A program made the position numbers and the translations under genes. This document shows, in pieces, positions 26,308 to 35,893 of a stretch of DNA of 64,000 nucleotides. This stretch comes from Candidatus Saccharibacteria bacterium CG2_30_41_52. Its GTDB lineage: Bacteria > Patescibacteriota > Saccharimonadia > Saccharimonadales > Saccharimonadaceae. The stretch covers positions 176,543-240,542 of the forward strand of contig MNZN01000001.1 of assembly GCA_001873625.1 (NCBI GenBank). The letters are read 5' to 3'. The notes beneath the pieces are model-generated. The model made no database searches. It was not told the origin of the DNA and saw only the letters and a program-made list of their open reading frames with translations. Position 1 is the first letter of the stretch. Every line of letters starts with the position of its first letter.

Positions 26308-27342
26308 ATGCTGCCCAGCATATTCCGTTCAACTACACTCCGACTAACTGGATGGTATCTGTTAATTTTGATGTCGCTTAGCATTATGTTTAGCGTTGTT
26401 ATTTATCAGGTCGCATCCAGCGAAATTAGCACCAGGTTGGACAGCTTTCAAACTACTCTTCAAGAATCAGATGACAATTTGATACTTCGCCCTATGCAAA
26501 TGTTTACGACACTACAAGCTCAACAGGTGGCCGAGGCCAGGCAACATATATCTATCGAACTTTTGTATGTAAATTTATTAGTTTTCATCGTAGGCGGATT
26601 CGGCAGCTATTTTTTGGCGCGTCGAAGTTTGATGCCTATCGAAAAAACTCACGAAGCACAATCGAGATTTACTAGTGATGCCAGTCATGAACTACGCACC
26701 CCATTGGCTATTATGAAGCTAGAACTGGAGTCTATTTTACGCGATAACAAGGCAAGTACAATCGAATTAAAAGAGGTTTTATCCAGTAACCTTGAAGAAG
26801 TTAATAAACTAACAAAACTAGCCGAGATGCTATTGAGTCTATCTAGGTCTGACCACTCGAAACTAAAAGCAAGTCCTGTCGATTTGAACAAACTAACGCG
26901 TAGTATTGTTAGCGACTTCAAACGCTCGTCAGACCGAATTGTATTAAAATCTAAGAGGCGACTAATTGTTCCTGGCGACGAAACCGCCATTACGGAACTT
27001 ATTAAAGTATTGATTGATAACGCGTTACAATACAGCCCAAAAAACTCGATTGTATATATTGTATTATCAAAACATGACGACCACGCAAAATTTGAAATTA
27101 CCAACAGTGGCCCAGGCATAAGTGCTGACAAATTACCTCATATTTTCGATAGATTTTATCGTGCCGATTCATCACGCACCAGCGGCTCGCAAAAAGGCTA
27201 TGGACTAGGATTATCTCTTGCCCAAAGCATTATTGAACTTCATGGTGGTGAATTAATAGCCAGCAGTACTCCAAACAAAGAAACAACTTTTACATTTTTG
27301 TTGGCATTAAACCCAAAACTTAAAGCAAAATCTCAGGACTAG
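26308..27342 (+). CDS. Sensor histidine kinase
   Basis: A 344-residue kinase with two membrane helices (about 14-36 and 86-105) flanking a ~50-residue external loop, then His127 in DASHELRTPLAI, the N box DNALQYSPK, NSGPGIS (G1) and GYGLGLSLA (G2). No HAMP domain is evident between helix 2 and the H box. It forms an operon with the preceding regulator; the MacB-like exporter 48 bp downstream is a likely target, in the manner of Bce-type modules. Confidence 0.93.
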   Translation: MLPSIFRSTTLRLTGWYLLILMSLSIMFSVVIYQVASSEISTRLDSFQTTLQESDDNLILRPMQMFTTLQAQQVAEARQHISIELLYVNLLVFIVGGFGSYFLARRSLMPIEKTHEAQSRFTSDASHELRTPLAIMKLELESILRDNKASTIELKEVLSSNLEEVNKLTKLAEMLLSLSRSDHSKLKASPVDLNKLTRSIVSDFKRSSDRIVLKSKRRLIVPGDETAITELIKVLIDNALQYSPKNSIVYIVLSKHDDHAKFEITNSGPGISADKLPHIFDRFYRADSSRTSGSQKGYGLGLSLAQSIIELHGGELIASSTPNKETTFTFLLALNPKLKAKSQD

Positions 27343-27389
27343 TCCATACACTGTATTTATAAATACATAACATAATAAAAGGGGAACAC

Positions 27390-28745
27390 ATGAATGTAAT
27401 TTCGAGGGGCATTAAAAATGCTTTACGAAGCCCACTACGATCAGGCGCAATAGTATTAATGTTAGCAATCAGTATTGGATTAATACTTAGTATGCTAGTC
27501 GCTCGTGGTAGCGTTAGCGCCAAAATTGACGAAGTTAAATCAACAGCTGGAACTAGTATAACAATCAGTCCAGCTGGTGTTATGGGTTTTGCTGGTGGCG
27601 GTGACGCATTAACAAGCGCTCAACTGACATCTATTAAAAACACCCCACATATTACTAGCACCAGCGCATCACTTAGCGATCAGCTAAGTACAACCGATAC
27701 TAATTTAACTGCATCATTGGAATTGGGTAATTTTGGCGCCAGAATGCAACGATTTGAAGGTAGCGGATCAACCGCCAACGGCGAATCTGCGCCAACATCA
27801 ACTAATTCAACTTCGACACGACCAGCACCAACACCACGAACATCAGTAACCGGTACTACAAATCCAAACTCTGTTTCAACAAACGGAAGTGATTTGAACA
27901 TTACCAGCGGCGTGACAATTGATGGTACCAGTAGTGCATTAATCGCATTAGTCGGTAGTGATTTGGCAACAAAAAATAGCTTAACTGTTGGCAGTACATT
28001 TACTGCTTATACAAAAACTATTACTGTTAAAGGTATATTCAAAACTGATAATAAATTCCAAGATAGCGGTATTATTATGCCCCTTGCGACAGTTCAAACT
28101 TTGACTGATCAATCTGGCGCCGTCACTAGCGTCGTCGCAAAAGTTGACAGTAGCGATAACGTCAGTACGACTGTTACATCATTAAAATCAACACTAGGCG
28201 ACAAAGCCGATATTATCAGTCAGGCCGAACAAGCCGCAGCCAGTGTATCATCATTGGAAAGCATTGCTAGCCTAGCACTTGCAGGCGTTATTGGCGCAAC
28301 CATTGCTGGCGCAGTAATTGTACTGTTATCTATGATTATGATTGTCCGTGAACGACGTCGTGAAATTGGCGTTATCAAAGCCATCGGCGGCACAAACAGA
28401 AAAGTTATGGCTCAGTTTGTTACCGAGGCGCTAACATTAACTATTATTGGTTCAGTCGTCGGCTTAACACTAGGCGTTCTTGTTAGTGGGCCAATGACTA
28501 ATTCACTGGTCAGCAACAGCCAAAGCAGCAGTCAAACGGCTCGTGCTGAAGGCCCAGGCGCTGGACTTATTCGCGGCGGTTTCAGCCAAATTAATCGCAA
28601 CATAACATCTGTCACCAGCAGTATAACACCCGAAATCTTTGCTGTTGCAATCGGCATGACATTGTTAATTGCCATTGTCGGCAGTGCCGTACCAGCTTGG
28701 TTTATTGCCAGAATTAGTCCAGCAGAAGTATTAAGGACAGAATAG
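27390..28745 (+). CDS. MacB/FtsX-type ABC permease
   Basis: A 451-residue permease with one N-terminal helix (SPLRSGAIVLMLAISIGL), a large extracytoplasmic domain, and three C-terminal helices including MIVRERRREIGVIKAIG. The external domain holds a Ser/Thr/Pro-rich low-complexity stretch (about 120-165) and a second low-complexity insert near SNSQSSSQTARAEGPG. AGGGGA precedes ATG 27390; its ATPase follows 10 bp downstream. Confidence 0.9.
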   Translation: MNVISRGIKNALRSPLRSGAIVLMLAISIGLILSMLVARGSVSAKIDEVKSTAGTSITISPAGVMGFAGGGDALTSAQLTSIKNTPHITSTSASLSDQLSTTDTNLTASLELGNFGARMQRFEGSGSTANGESAPTSTNSTSTRPAPTPRTSVTGTTNPNSVSTNGSDLNITSGVTIDGTSSALIALVGSDLATKNSLTVGSTFTAYTKTITVKGIFKTDNKFQDSGIIMPLATVQTLTDQSGAVTSVVAKVDSSDNVSTTVTSLKSTLGDKADIISQAEQAAASVSSLESIASLALAGVIGATIAGAVIVLLSMIMIVRERRREIGVIKAIGGTNRKVMAQFVTEALTLTIIGSVVGLTLGVLVSGPMTNSLVSNSQSSSQTARAEGPGAGLIRGGFSQINRNITSVTSSITPEIFAVAIGMTLLIAIVGSAVPAWFIARISPAEVLRTE

Positions 28746-28755
28746 GAGTTTATAT

Positions 28756-29424
28756 ATGTTAGTAGTTAAAAATCTGACCAAAACATTTACAACCGCTAGT
28801 GGTAGCGTGTCTGCACTTGAAAATGTAAGTTTAACTGTCGAAACGGGCGAGTTTGCCAGTATCATTGGCAAATCAGGCAGCGGCAAATCAACATTTCTCA
28901 GTATGTTGGGCGCGTTGGATATTCCAACTAGCGGTAAAATCGAAGTCGATGGTGTTGATATTGCTAAATTATCAGCTAATAAACAAACGGCTTATCGCGC
29001 TAAAAAGATTGGTTTTGTTTTTCAACATTACAATCTAATTCCAAATCTATCTGCGCTTGAAAACGTTATGTTGGCGTTAGAATTTGGTGGCATGCCAATG
29101 AAAAAGCGTAAAGCGCGTGCAGAGCAGTTATTAACCGATGTTGGTTTGGAACCCGATGAACAACTTCGTAAGCCTGCACGACTTAGCGGTGGGCAACAGC
29201 AACGTGTTTCGATAGCCCGAGCCATAGCAAATCATCCAGCCATCGTTTTGGCGGACGAGCCAACAGGTAACCTAGATAGTGAAACTGGCAAAAAGATATT
29301 TGATTTGTTACATCGTTTATCACGCAGCGAAAAAACAACCATTCTAGCCGTCACGCACGACATGAACATCGCCGGCAAAACCGATCGAACTTTTAAGTTG
29401 AAGGATGGAAAGATAGCTAACTAA
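28756..29424 (+). CDS. ABC transporter ATPase (MacB/LolD-type)
   Basis: A 222-residue nucleotide-binding protein: Walker A GKSGSGKST, Q-loop VFQHYNLIPNL, signature LSGGQQQR, Walker [12 protein letters not shown] and the H-loop VTHD. Partner of the preceding permease. SD AGGAG before ATG 28756. Its last 4 bp overlap the convergent P-type ATPase gene. Confidence 0.96.
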   Translation: MLVVKNLTKTFTTASGSVSALENVSLTVETGEFASIIGKSGSGKSTFLSMLGALDIPTSGKIEVDGVDIAKLSANKQTAYRAKKIGFVFQHYNLIPNLSALENVMLALEFGGMPMKKRKARAEQLLTDVGLEPDEQLRKPARLSGGQQQRVSIARAIANHPAIVLADEPTGNLDSETGKKIFDLLHRLSRSEKTTILAVTHDMNIAGKTDRTFKLKDGKIAN

Positions 29425-31733
29425 GGTTCGCGGTTTTTGAATCGTTTGCCGGCGTTGTTGGCGATGACAAATTGCATAATTGCGATGACTGAAATGACTA
29501 TCATTAATGGCCAAGTATTTTGCCAAGCAGGCATTGTAAAGTCAAAGAATTCACGCAACAGGCTGACACCGAAACTTGGCGTCATTACCAACAATACAGT
29601 CGACACATAAAACAACCGTGCAAGTTTTGCTTTGCGGTTGTTTTTAATATCAAACATTCGCGGCACCAAAAAGACCAGGTATATGCCGAATAAGGTTGCA
29701 ATTATGACTGTAGTTGTTGATACACCCTGAGGATTTAATGGGTGAACTATTCGCAGAACAGTATATGTTAACGTGACCGCCAGCCCAGACAAAGCCGCAA
29801 TCGGCGCAACCGCCATCAACGTATCTTGCCAGAAGTAACGCGGAGATATTCGGTGACGAGGCGTTGGTGTAAACAGTGCCCAGATAATCGTCGGTAGCGT
29901 CACTAAAAATATATTCATAAATGTAATATGACGCGGCAAGAATGGATAAACAACACTCATAGCCAGAGTCGATAGCAACAATATCACACCATAGATAATT
30001 TTATGAAAAAACAACGACGCAATCAGTTCAATGCTCTGCATAATGCGGTTTCCCATCCGCATCCCTAGTGGCAACGAATTAAATGAATTATTCAGCAAAA
30101 CAATATCAGCTACACGCCTAGTCGCAGCCGCGCCAGCATACATCGCAATGCCTAAATCTGCTTTTTTAAGCGCCAGTGCATCATTAACGCCGTCGCCAAC
30201 CATACCTGTAAAGTTACCCAACCGTTTAAAAGTATCGACTAATCGTTCTTTTTGTTCAGGCAAAACCCTGGCAAAAATTGTCGTCTCAGCGACCAACGCA
30301 TCCCAATTATCATCACTAATTTTAGCCAACTGAGCACCGGTTATAACTTTGTGATGATTAACAATTCCAGCCTTGCCAGCTATATATTTAACCGTATCAG
30401 GATTATCGCCACTAATAACACGTAGACTTACGCCTCGTTGCTGCAAATAATTGACTGTCTTTTCGACACCTTGGCGAAGCTCGTTGGTCAAAATAATTAT
30501 TCCCATAGCTCGACCAGAACCAGATTTCAAATCTTTGAGCGAAGTTTTGTCATCGGCAAATTCGGCAACTAATAACACGCGCTTACCGACACTAGCTAAC
30601 GATTCAATATTTCGTTTTTGATCATCTGTTACAGGCGCTAATACTTCCAGATATTCTGGCGCACCAATCAAAATAGTGTATGTTTTGCCAGCTAATTTCG
30701 TACGTACACCGCTCAACTTGCGCGCAGACGAGAAAGCCAGCGTTTGCAGCACTTTATACTGCCCTGACACAGGAAAACCGGCAATAATAGCATTATTAGT
30801 GGCGCTGCCACTACTGGTTTCATGAGCTACAATACCAATCAATTTAGCGGCATCCTTGGCAGATTCGTCAAACAATTCAAACTTTTCGAACGATATTTCA
30901 TCGCTTGTTAGAGTACCAGTCTTGTCGACACATAACACGTTTAGTAATGCCATTGCCTCGATTGCAGCTAATTTTTGAGGCAATACCTTGGCCTGAGCCA
31001 GTTTTAATGATCCAAAGGCGAGTAGTAACGAACTAGCCAACAACAAACCTTCAGGAACAACTGTTACGGCTGCCGATGTAATAGTTTTAAATATACTAAC
31101 GGCACTTTCGCCAGATAGGGAATAGACGAATATAACTAAAACCGACAAACCCAACGCACCGTAGGTCAACCAAGTAATAGCCCTAGCTATAGCGTGTTGT
31201 ATCGGAGTTAGTTGCGGTACGTATCGTTTTAATGTAACCGACATTGCCCCGACTTTTGTTTCGACACCAACGGCCATAACATGTACCGTTGCGCTACCAG
31301 CCACTACTGCACTGGCCGCATAGACGGTTGAGCCTACAGATTTATCAACTGATGCTGATTCACCAGTCAACATACTTTCATCGGTTTCCAAACCGGCACT
31401 TGTTAGTACGCGACCGTCAGCCGGCACTTCATCACCCAGATTTAATTGAATCTTGTCTCCAACTTGCAACTGATCGAACATGATATCCGTGATCATTCCA
31501 TCAGCATTAATACTGTGGGCTAGTGGCGCGCTCATCAGTTCAAGTTTTTTCAAAGCTCGCTGCGCTCGGACTTCTTGGACGATAGCTAGCAACGTGTTCA
31601 ATATAATAACAACAGATATAAACCAAGCGTCACGCGTTTCGTTCAGAAATAACAATATGGCAGCTAGGATAAGAATCGCAATAACAATAGGCGATAGAAA
31701 GTTGCGGCGCAAGATTACCAAAAAATCTTTCAT
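29421..31733 (-). CDS. P-type cation ATPase, CtpE-like
   Basis: A 770-residue P-type ATPase with an N-terminal RRNFLSPI segment, TGES actuator loop, VPEGL in helix 4, the phosphorylation site DKTGTLT and the hinge GDGVNDALALKKADLG. It lacks N-terminal heavy-metal domains and matches the CtpE branch, for which calcium uptake has been described in mycobacteria. Substrate here is inference. TATAAT (minus 31749-31744) lies 10 nt before ATG 31733, again near-leaderless. Confidence 0.9.
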   Translation of the reverse strand: MKDFLVILRRNFLSPIVIAILILAAILLFLNETRDAWFISVVIILNTLLAIVQEVRAQRALKKLELMSAPLAHSINADGMITDIMFDQLQVGDKIQLNLGDEVPADGRVLTSAGLETDESMLTGESASVDKSVGSTVYAASAVVAGSATVHVMAVGVETKVGAMSVTLKRYVPQLTPIQHAIARAITWLTYGALGLSVLVIFVYSLSGESAVSIFKTITSAAVTVVPEGLLLASSLLLAFGSLKLAQAKVLPQKLAAIEAMALLNVLCVDKTGTLTSDEISFEKFELFDESAKDAAKLIGIVAHETSSGSATNNAIIAGFPVSGQYKVLQTLAFSSARKLSGVRTKLAGKTYTILIGAPEYLEVLAPVTDDQKRNIESLASVGKRVLLVAEFADDKTSLKDLKSGSGRAMGIIILTNELRQGVEKTVNYLQQRGVSLRVISGDNPDTVKYIAGKAGIVNHHKVITGAQLAKISDDNWDALVAETTIFARVLPEQKERLVDTFKRLGNFTGMVGDGVNDALALKKADLGIAMYAGAAATRRVADIVLLNNSFNSLPLGMRMGNRIMQSIELIASLFFHKIIYGVILLLSTLAMSVVYPFLPRHITFMNIFLVTLPTIIWALFTPTPRHRISPRYFWQDTLMAVAPIAALSGLAVTLTYTVLRIVHPLNPQGVSTTTVIIATLFGIYLVFLVPRMFDIKNNRKAKLARLFYVSTVLLVMTPSFGVSLLREFFDFTMPAWQNTWPLMIVISVIAIMQFVIANNAGKRFKNREP

Positions 31734-31860
31734 CTATATACATATTATAAGGTCTTGAGGTGCAAAATACTACTGCAAAGCAACAACGATTAAGCTTTAT
31801 TTCAGTAACATATGTAAAAATGGAATTACAGTAAACAACAAAAAAGGAGGAGGATTCATT

Positions 31861-32337
31861 ATGAACACCACCATCACAGAAAAGACCATATTACTCAGCA
31901 AAAAAGGGATAAAAGAATTGAAAAAGGCCATCATCCAATTAGAACATGATCGTCAAAAAACTTTGCAATCTTTGCGTGAACTTGATAAGACCCTAGGTCA
32001 CGACGAACGTTTAGCACGCATAGAAAAATTGGCTTTACTAGAAAGTATTGAGGCGGAAATTAATGATAAGAGATTAGTATTAAATAGTGCTAAGCTATTA
32101 CCAGCCAAACGAACCAGGTTGCAAGTTGTAATTGGATCAGTCGTTGATTTAATCGACAAACACGGCCATCTTTTCCGCTACACAATAGTCGACAGTATCG
32201 AAGCCAACCCAAGCGATGGACGTATATCAACTGCCAGCCCATTAGGACAAAGCTTGATTGGTCGCACAGTCCGCGACATCGTCGAATGGAGAAGCGGAAA
32301 ACGATTCAATCAGTTCCAATTAGTAAGAATTGTATAG
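31861..32337 (+). CDS. GreA/GreB-type elongation factor homologue
   Basis: A 158-residue protein: N-terminal helical hairpin (about 1-80, KKGIKELKKAIIQLEHDR) and a C-terminal FKBP-like domain ending with SPLGQSLIGRTVRDIVEW, as in GreA where SPLGxALLG is conserved. GreA rescues backtracked RNA polymerase through acidic residues at the hairpin tip; here the tip has the D and E of LGHDERLAR. Strong SD AAAGGAGGAGG. Confidence 0.85.
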   Translation: MNTTITEKTILLSKKGIKELKKAIIQLEHDRQKTLQSLRELDKTLGHDERLARIEKLALLESIEAEINDKRLVLNSAKLLPAKRTRLQVVIGSVVDLIDKHGHLFRYTIVDSIEANPSDGRISTASPLGQSLIGRTVRDIVEWRSGKRFNQFQLVRIV

Positions 32338-32374
32338 TTGGTAGATGGTAAATAGAAAATCGCCAAGTCACAAC

Positions 32375-32409
32375 AAAAAAACACTCGCTTCACGGCGAGT
32401 GTTTTTTTT
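32375..32409. terminator. Terminator after the GreA-like gene
   Basis: ACACTCGC (32381-32388) and GCGAGTGT (32395-32402) with A-rich and T-rich flanks; bidirectional, serving also the minus-strand gene at 32423. Confidence 0.92.
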
Positions 32410-32422
32410 GTTAGCGTGCATC

Positions 32423-32674
32423 CTATGACGCGATACTTAGCAGTGTCCAATTTATGCCTCGATTATCACTACGCAAATGATAATCAGATATACCATCAGA
32501 CAATGTAATTATCTCGGCAATTCGAGCGCCTCGACGGACCAGACAACGCAAACCAGAGTCAATAAAATTATAAGTCGATCCACGAAACTCCATACGGCGA
32601 GGATATGCGACTAGATTCTTACGGAAGCCCATAGCGGTCACAACAACTTGCTCGTTTACTTGAACTTTTTTCAT
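32423..32674 (-). CDS. Small hypothetical protein (83 aa)
   Basis: A basic, beta-rich small protein (MKKVQVNEQVVVTAMG start). ATG 32674 has GGAGG ten bases upstream; the in-frame ATG 32689 overlaps that SD and is rejected. No cysteines, no membrane segment. The 5' UTR is unusually long and structured. The family is not recognised. Confidence 0.7.
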   Translation of the reverse strand: MKKVQVNEQVVVTAMGFRKNLVAYPRRMEFRGSTYNFIDSGLRCLVRRGARIAEIITLSDGISDYHLRSDNRGINWTLLSIAS

Positions 32675-32689
32675 ATGCTTATCCTCCAT

Positions 32690-32885
32690 AAAGTTGATAC
32701 AAAAAATAACCGGTAAATATAAATCAACCAGTGAACGGATTAATTCGCCGAGGCGAATGTAAGTAATTCAGATAGGATAGCAAAACCGTTCAGTTCGCAT
32801 ATCTTTTTACCGAGAGTTACTTTAAATTTTGTATCGTTTACTAGGGGCTCAAAATTTAAGTATAGCAACGTTTATGTGGGGCTTA
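32690..32885 (-). promoter_or_regulatory. Long structured 5' UTR of the 83-aa gene
   Basis: A -10-like TATACT on the minus strand near 32865 would give a ~190-nt leader. It contains a 7-bp hairpin ATTCGCC/GGCGAAT (32742-32757) enclosed by a complementary pair, GAACGG/CCGTTC (near 32790 and 32733), a two-level stem. It does not match a riboswitch class I know. Confidence 0.35.
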
Positions 32886-32974
32886 TAAAGCCTGTGGGTG
32901 AAAAGGTTTTATCCAGTACTCACATGACTATATCTAGTATACATTGCCGCATGCGATGGGCGTCAATAGGGAAA

Positions 32975-33026
32975 TTGGTAGATAGTAGTTGGTAGGTAGT
33001 AGGTGGTAGGTGGTAGATAGTAGGAA
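32975..33026. repeat. GGTAGATAGTAGTTGGTAGG low-complexity repeat
   Basis: About 50 bp of GGTAG/GTAGATAG/GTAGGTG units repeated in degenerate tandem, directly before the stop of the GerMN gene. A short relative (GTTGGTAGATGG) follows the GreA-like gene at 32337, and complements occur at 16.45-16.54 kb. Confidence 0.65.
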
Positions 33027-33560
33027 CTACTTTAATGAAAGGACTTCGCTAAGTGGTTTTGAATTTATGAATATGTTGGCTTTTGTAGCACCAGCGGCTG
33101 TTTTTGCAGTCATTTCTAGCATCGATTGAACTCGTGGGTTATCACATACACCACCTAGGCTAAGCTCGCCGGATAGGTTTACGGTAATTGTGTCGCCAGC
33201 CTTAAAACTGCTAAGAAATGTTAGATTAGAATTATAAAGCACATTATATAACCCAGATTCACCATAGAATTGATTATGATTTGATAACAATCGGCTGAAT
33301 GTCGAGCTGACCACATTGTCAGTTTTAACGTCTTCAGTTTTAACCATCACAGCGCTATCGCCGCAGCCGACTTTTTCACCAGATTTTCCACCGTCGTCAA
33401 TTGCAATGTAATAAAGAGTTAATGGCCCAGTAGTCGTGTTCTCGTCAACCAGAGACGGCGCTGATGCCTTTGGAATGATATTTAACATCTCGGTTACCAG
33501 AAAGCCACCAATACCGACGAATGCTAGCATGATGATTGCGATGATCCAGTAGCGTCTCAT
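33027..33560 (-). CDS. GerMN-domain membrane-anchored protein
   Basis: A 177-residue protein with an N-terminal membrane helix (about 5-27) and a GerMN-like domain: TLYYIAIDDGG, VGCGDSAVMVKTE, FSRLL, GLYN and a final TVNLSGELS...CDNPR segment. GerMN domains occur on cell-surface proteins of unclear function. SD GGAGG before ATG 33560. Confidence 0.75.
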   Translation of the reverse strand: MRRYWIIAIIMLAFVGIGGFLVTEMLNIIPKASAPSLVDENTTTGPLTLYYIAIDDGGKSGEKVGCGDSAVMVKTEDVKTDNVVSSTFSRLLSNHNQFYGESGLYNVLYNSNLTFLSSFKAGDTITVNLSGELSLGGVCDNPRVQSMLEMTAKTAAGATKANIFINSKPLSEVLSLK

Positions 33561-33601
33561 AAAGCAATGACCTCCTTAGTCCTAATAGTTATATTATACA
33601 C

Positions 33602-34753
33602 CTAACGCTTTTTGTGTGGTTTTGCGTCGACACCAATAACTTCACTGATATTTTTATACCCATCTCGCTGCATCAATTTAACGAGTCCATCGTTAATTTC
33701 AGCCGCCAATTGCGGACCGATAAATATAACACCAGTTATGATTTCTATTAAACTTGCGCCCATCTTTATCTTGGCATAGGCTTGCTCGGCTGTGAAAATT
33801 CCACCAACACCTATTACGGTCAATCTATCACCATATTCCAAAAAAGTCTTTGAGATTAAATCGTTACTTTTTTGCCAAGTTGGTTCACCGCTAAGGTTTC
33901 CTTTGACACTATCAGGCAAGTGGTCTTTTAGGTCTAGTGACGCACGATCTTTGTATAGGTTAGATATAGTAACTGCAGTAACCTTATGTTTCACAATTAC
34001 GTCCAATAACTTTTTAAAAGCTGGCCATTCATGATCAATTGGCATTTTAACAGTAACTGGCTGTTTGGGACCGACTGCATCCACTGCGCTTAGCAACTGC
34101 TCTAGTCGCTCAGGGGTCGTAAATGGCTCACCACCGTATGCGTTAGGACAAGAGATATTTAGTTCAATCATCTTGATACGTGGCTCTTGTTGAGCTCTTT
34201 TTACAGTCGCAACATAGTCAGCAATACCAGTTTTAATATCAACTACTTTTTGACTATTAGTCTTGGCTACAGATAGCACAATAGGGAATTGGCCAATAGC
34301 TTTGGCGCTGTAATTATGAATTCGTTTTAATATAGCTTCTGAACCGTCATTAGCTAAACCAGCATTAATCACGAGTGACTTTGATTTAGGCAAACGATAG
34401 AACCAAGGTCGTGGATTACCAGCACATTTAACAGCCGTAACTGATCCAACTGTGCCAAAACCAAATCCCAATCGGGCAATCATCGGTACAATCTCGCCGT
34501 TTTTATCAAACCCGGCCGACAATCCAACTGGCGTATGAAAATCTATACCAAAATACTGTTGAGCCAACCGTTCGTCTCGTTTGCGAGTAAATACAGTCTT
34601 AACAAATCCCCGAGCAATAGGTACATAGCCCATTTTTGACGTGGCCAAAATCATCATGCTATGCGCTTTATCTGGTGAGGCCATAAATAATAAAGGTTTT
34701 GCGATTACGGCATAAGATTTACGATTAATTGTCCAAAGAGTGCGTTTTATCAT
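33602..34753 (-). CDS. pyrD: Dihydroorotate dehydrogenase, class 2 (quinone type)
   Basis: A 383-residue flavoenzyme with the class 2 features: an N-terminal amphipathic extension (about 1-45) that binds quinone and membrane, GLSAGFDKNG, FGFGTVGSVT, NPRPWFYRLP, NISCPNAYG, and GVGGIFTAEQAYAKIKMGA for FMN phosphate. It oxidises dihydroorotate to orotate in pyrimidine synthesis. No other pyr gene is in the window and no quinone pathway is seen. ATG 34753 lies 11 nt after TATAAT (minus 34770-34765); TTG 34765 is the alternative. Confidence 0.93.
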   Translation of the reverse strand: MIKRTLWTINRKSYAVIAKPLLFMASPDKAHSMMILATSKMGYVPIARGFVKTVFTRKRDERLAQQYFGIDFHTPVGLSAGFDKNGEIVPMIARLGFGFGTVGSVTAVKCAGNPRPWFYRLPKSKSLVINAGLANDGSEAILKRIHNYSAKAIGQFPIVLSVAKTNSQKVVDIKTGIADYVATVKRAQQEPRIKMIELNISCPNAYGGEPFTTPERLEQLLSAVDAVGPKQPVTVKMPIDHEWPAFKKLLDVIVKHKVTAVTISNLYKDRASLDLKDHLPDSVKGNLSGEPTWQKSNDLISKTFLEYGDRLTVIGVGGIFTAEQAYAKIKMGASLIEIITGVIFIGPQLAAEINDGLVKLMQRDGYKNISEVIGVDAKPHKKR

Positions 34754-34808
34754 ATATAGATACAATTATAGCAAAATAGCCATAAGCTTGCATGTTACAA
34801 TTATTATT

Positions 34809-35888
34809 ATGAATATATTTATTGACGCTCGTTGGGTACGAACAGATTATCACGATGGGATTAGCCGTTATACAGCCGGTGTAGTCCAAGGTTTCAAAGA
34901 CGACAACATTCCAATTACGATCCTAATTTATGACGTCAGGCAACTTAATCTATTACCTGACAATATCCCATATGTCATGGTTAATTATCCCGTATCAATC
35001 AAAGAGTTTTTCTTGGCTCGCAAGTTGAATAAACTAGGCGCCGACGTAGTGTTTAGTCCGCTGCAAATCATGGGTTCAAACGGTCGTAAATACAAACTTA
35101 TCTTGACACTGCAAGACATCATTTATTACCGTCATCCAAAACCGCCAACCGGAATGTCACTACCGATTCGTATTATTTGGCGCCTATTCCACATGGTCAA
35201 ATGGCCACAACGCTGGATTCTAAATCACGCTGACCACGTTACGACCGTCAGCCACACTTCAAAAAAGTTTATTACTGAAATGAAGTTAACAAAACGCGAA
35301 ATCGGTGTGATCTATAACGCATCAAGCCTAGATTTACCAACCTCAACCGAAGGCGTAGTCAAAACCAAAAATATTATTTATATGGGTTCATTTATGCCAT
35401 ACAAAAACATTGAGGTTTTGATACGTGGCCTAGAATTCTTGCCAGCCGATTGCGAATTACATCTGTTAAGCCGAATTTCTGATGAGCGCAAAGCCGAATT
35501 GGAACAATTAATTAAACCAGGCACAAAAGTTGTATTCCATAACGGTACAACCGATCAAGAATATGTCAGTTTGTTGCAAAGTGCATTATGTCTAGCTACC
35601 GGATCCAAAGAAGAAGGTTTTGGTCTACCAATCGTCGAGGCACAAACAATTGGTACACCAGTTGTTATTAATGATATGGAGATTTTCCACGAAGTTGCAG
35701 GTGATGGCGCACTGTATTTTGAGGCCGATTCACCTCGCGAATTCGCACTTCAGGTATTGAAACTTTACGAGCCAGATGTATTAGCTGACCTAATCGAAAA
35801 AGGTTACAAACAAGCCGAAAACTTCGCTTGGGGCAAATCTGCCCGCGTCCTATACCAAATCTGCGAACAGTTAGTCGCCAAAAAATAA
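34809..35888 (+). CDS. Glycosyltransferase, GT4-like (GT-B fold)
   Basis: A 359-residue soluble glycosyltransferase: N-terminal FIDARWVRTDYHDGISRYT, middle IIYMGSFMPYKNIEVLIRG, and the C-terminal nucleotide-sugar motif EEGFGLPIVEAQTIGTPVV (EX7E). It probably builds a surface glycan. The frame opens at 34740, but ATG 34809 starts the family consensus and lies 7 nt after TACAAT (34796-34801); leaderless. Confidence 0.92.
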   Translation: MNIFIDARWVRTDYHDGISRYTAGVVQGFKDDNIPITILIYDVRQLNLLPDNIPYVMVNYPVSIKEFFLARKLNKLGADVVFSPLQIMGSNGRKYKLILTLQDIIYYRHPKPPTGMSLPIRIIWRLFHMVKWPQRWILNHADHVTTVSHTSKKFITEMKLTKREIGVIYNASSLDLPTSTEGVVKTKNIIYMGSFMPYKNIEVLIRGLEFLPADCELHLLSRISDERKAELEQLIKPGTKVVFHNGTTDQEYVSLLQSALCLATGSKEEGFGLPIVEAQTIGTPVVINDMEIFHEVAGDGALYFEADSPREFALQVLKLYEPDVLADLIEKGYKQAENFAWGKSARVLYQICEQLVAKK

Positions 35889-35893
35889 CACAA

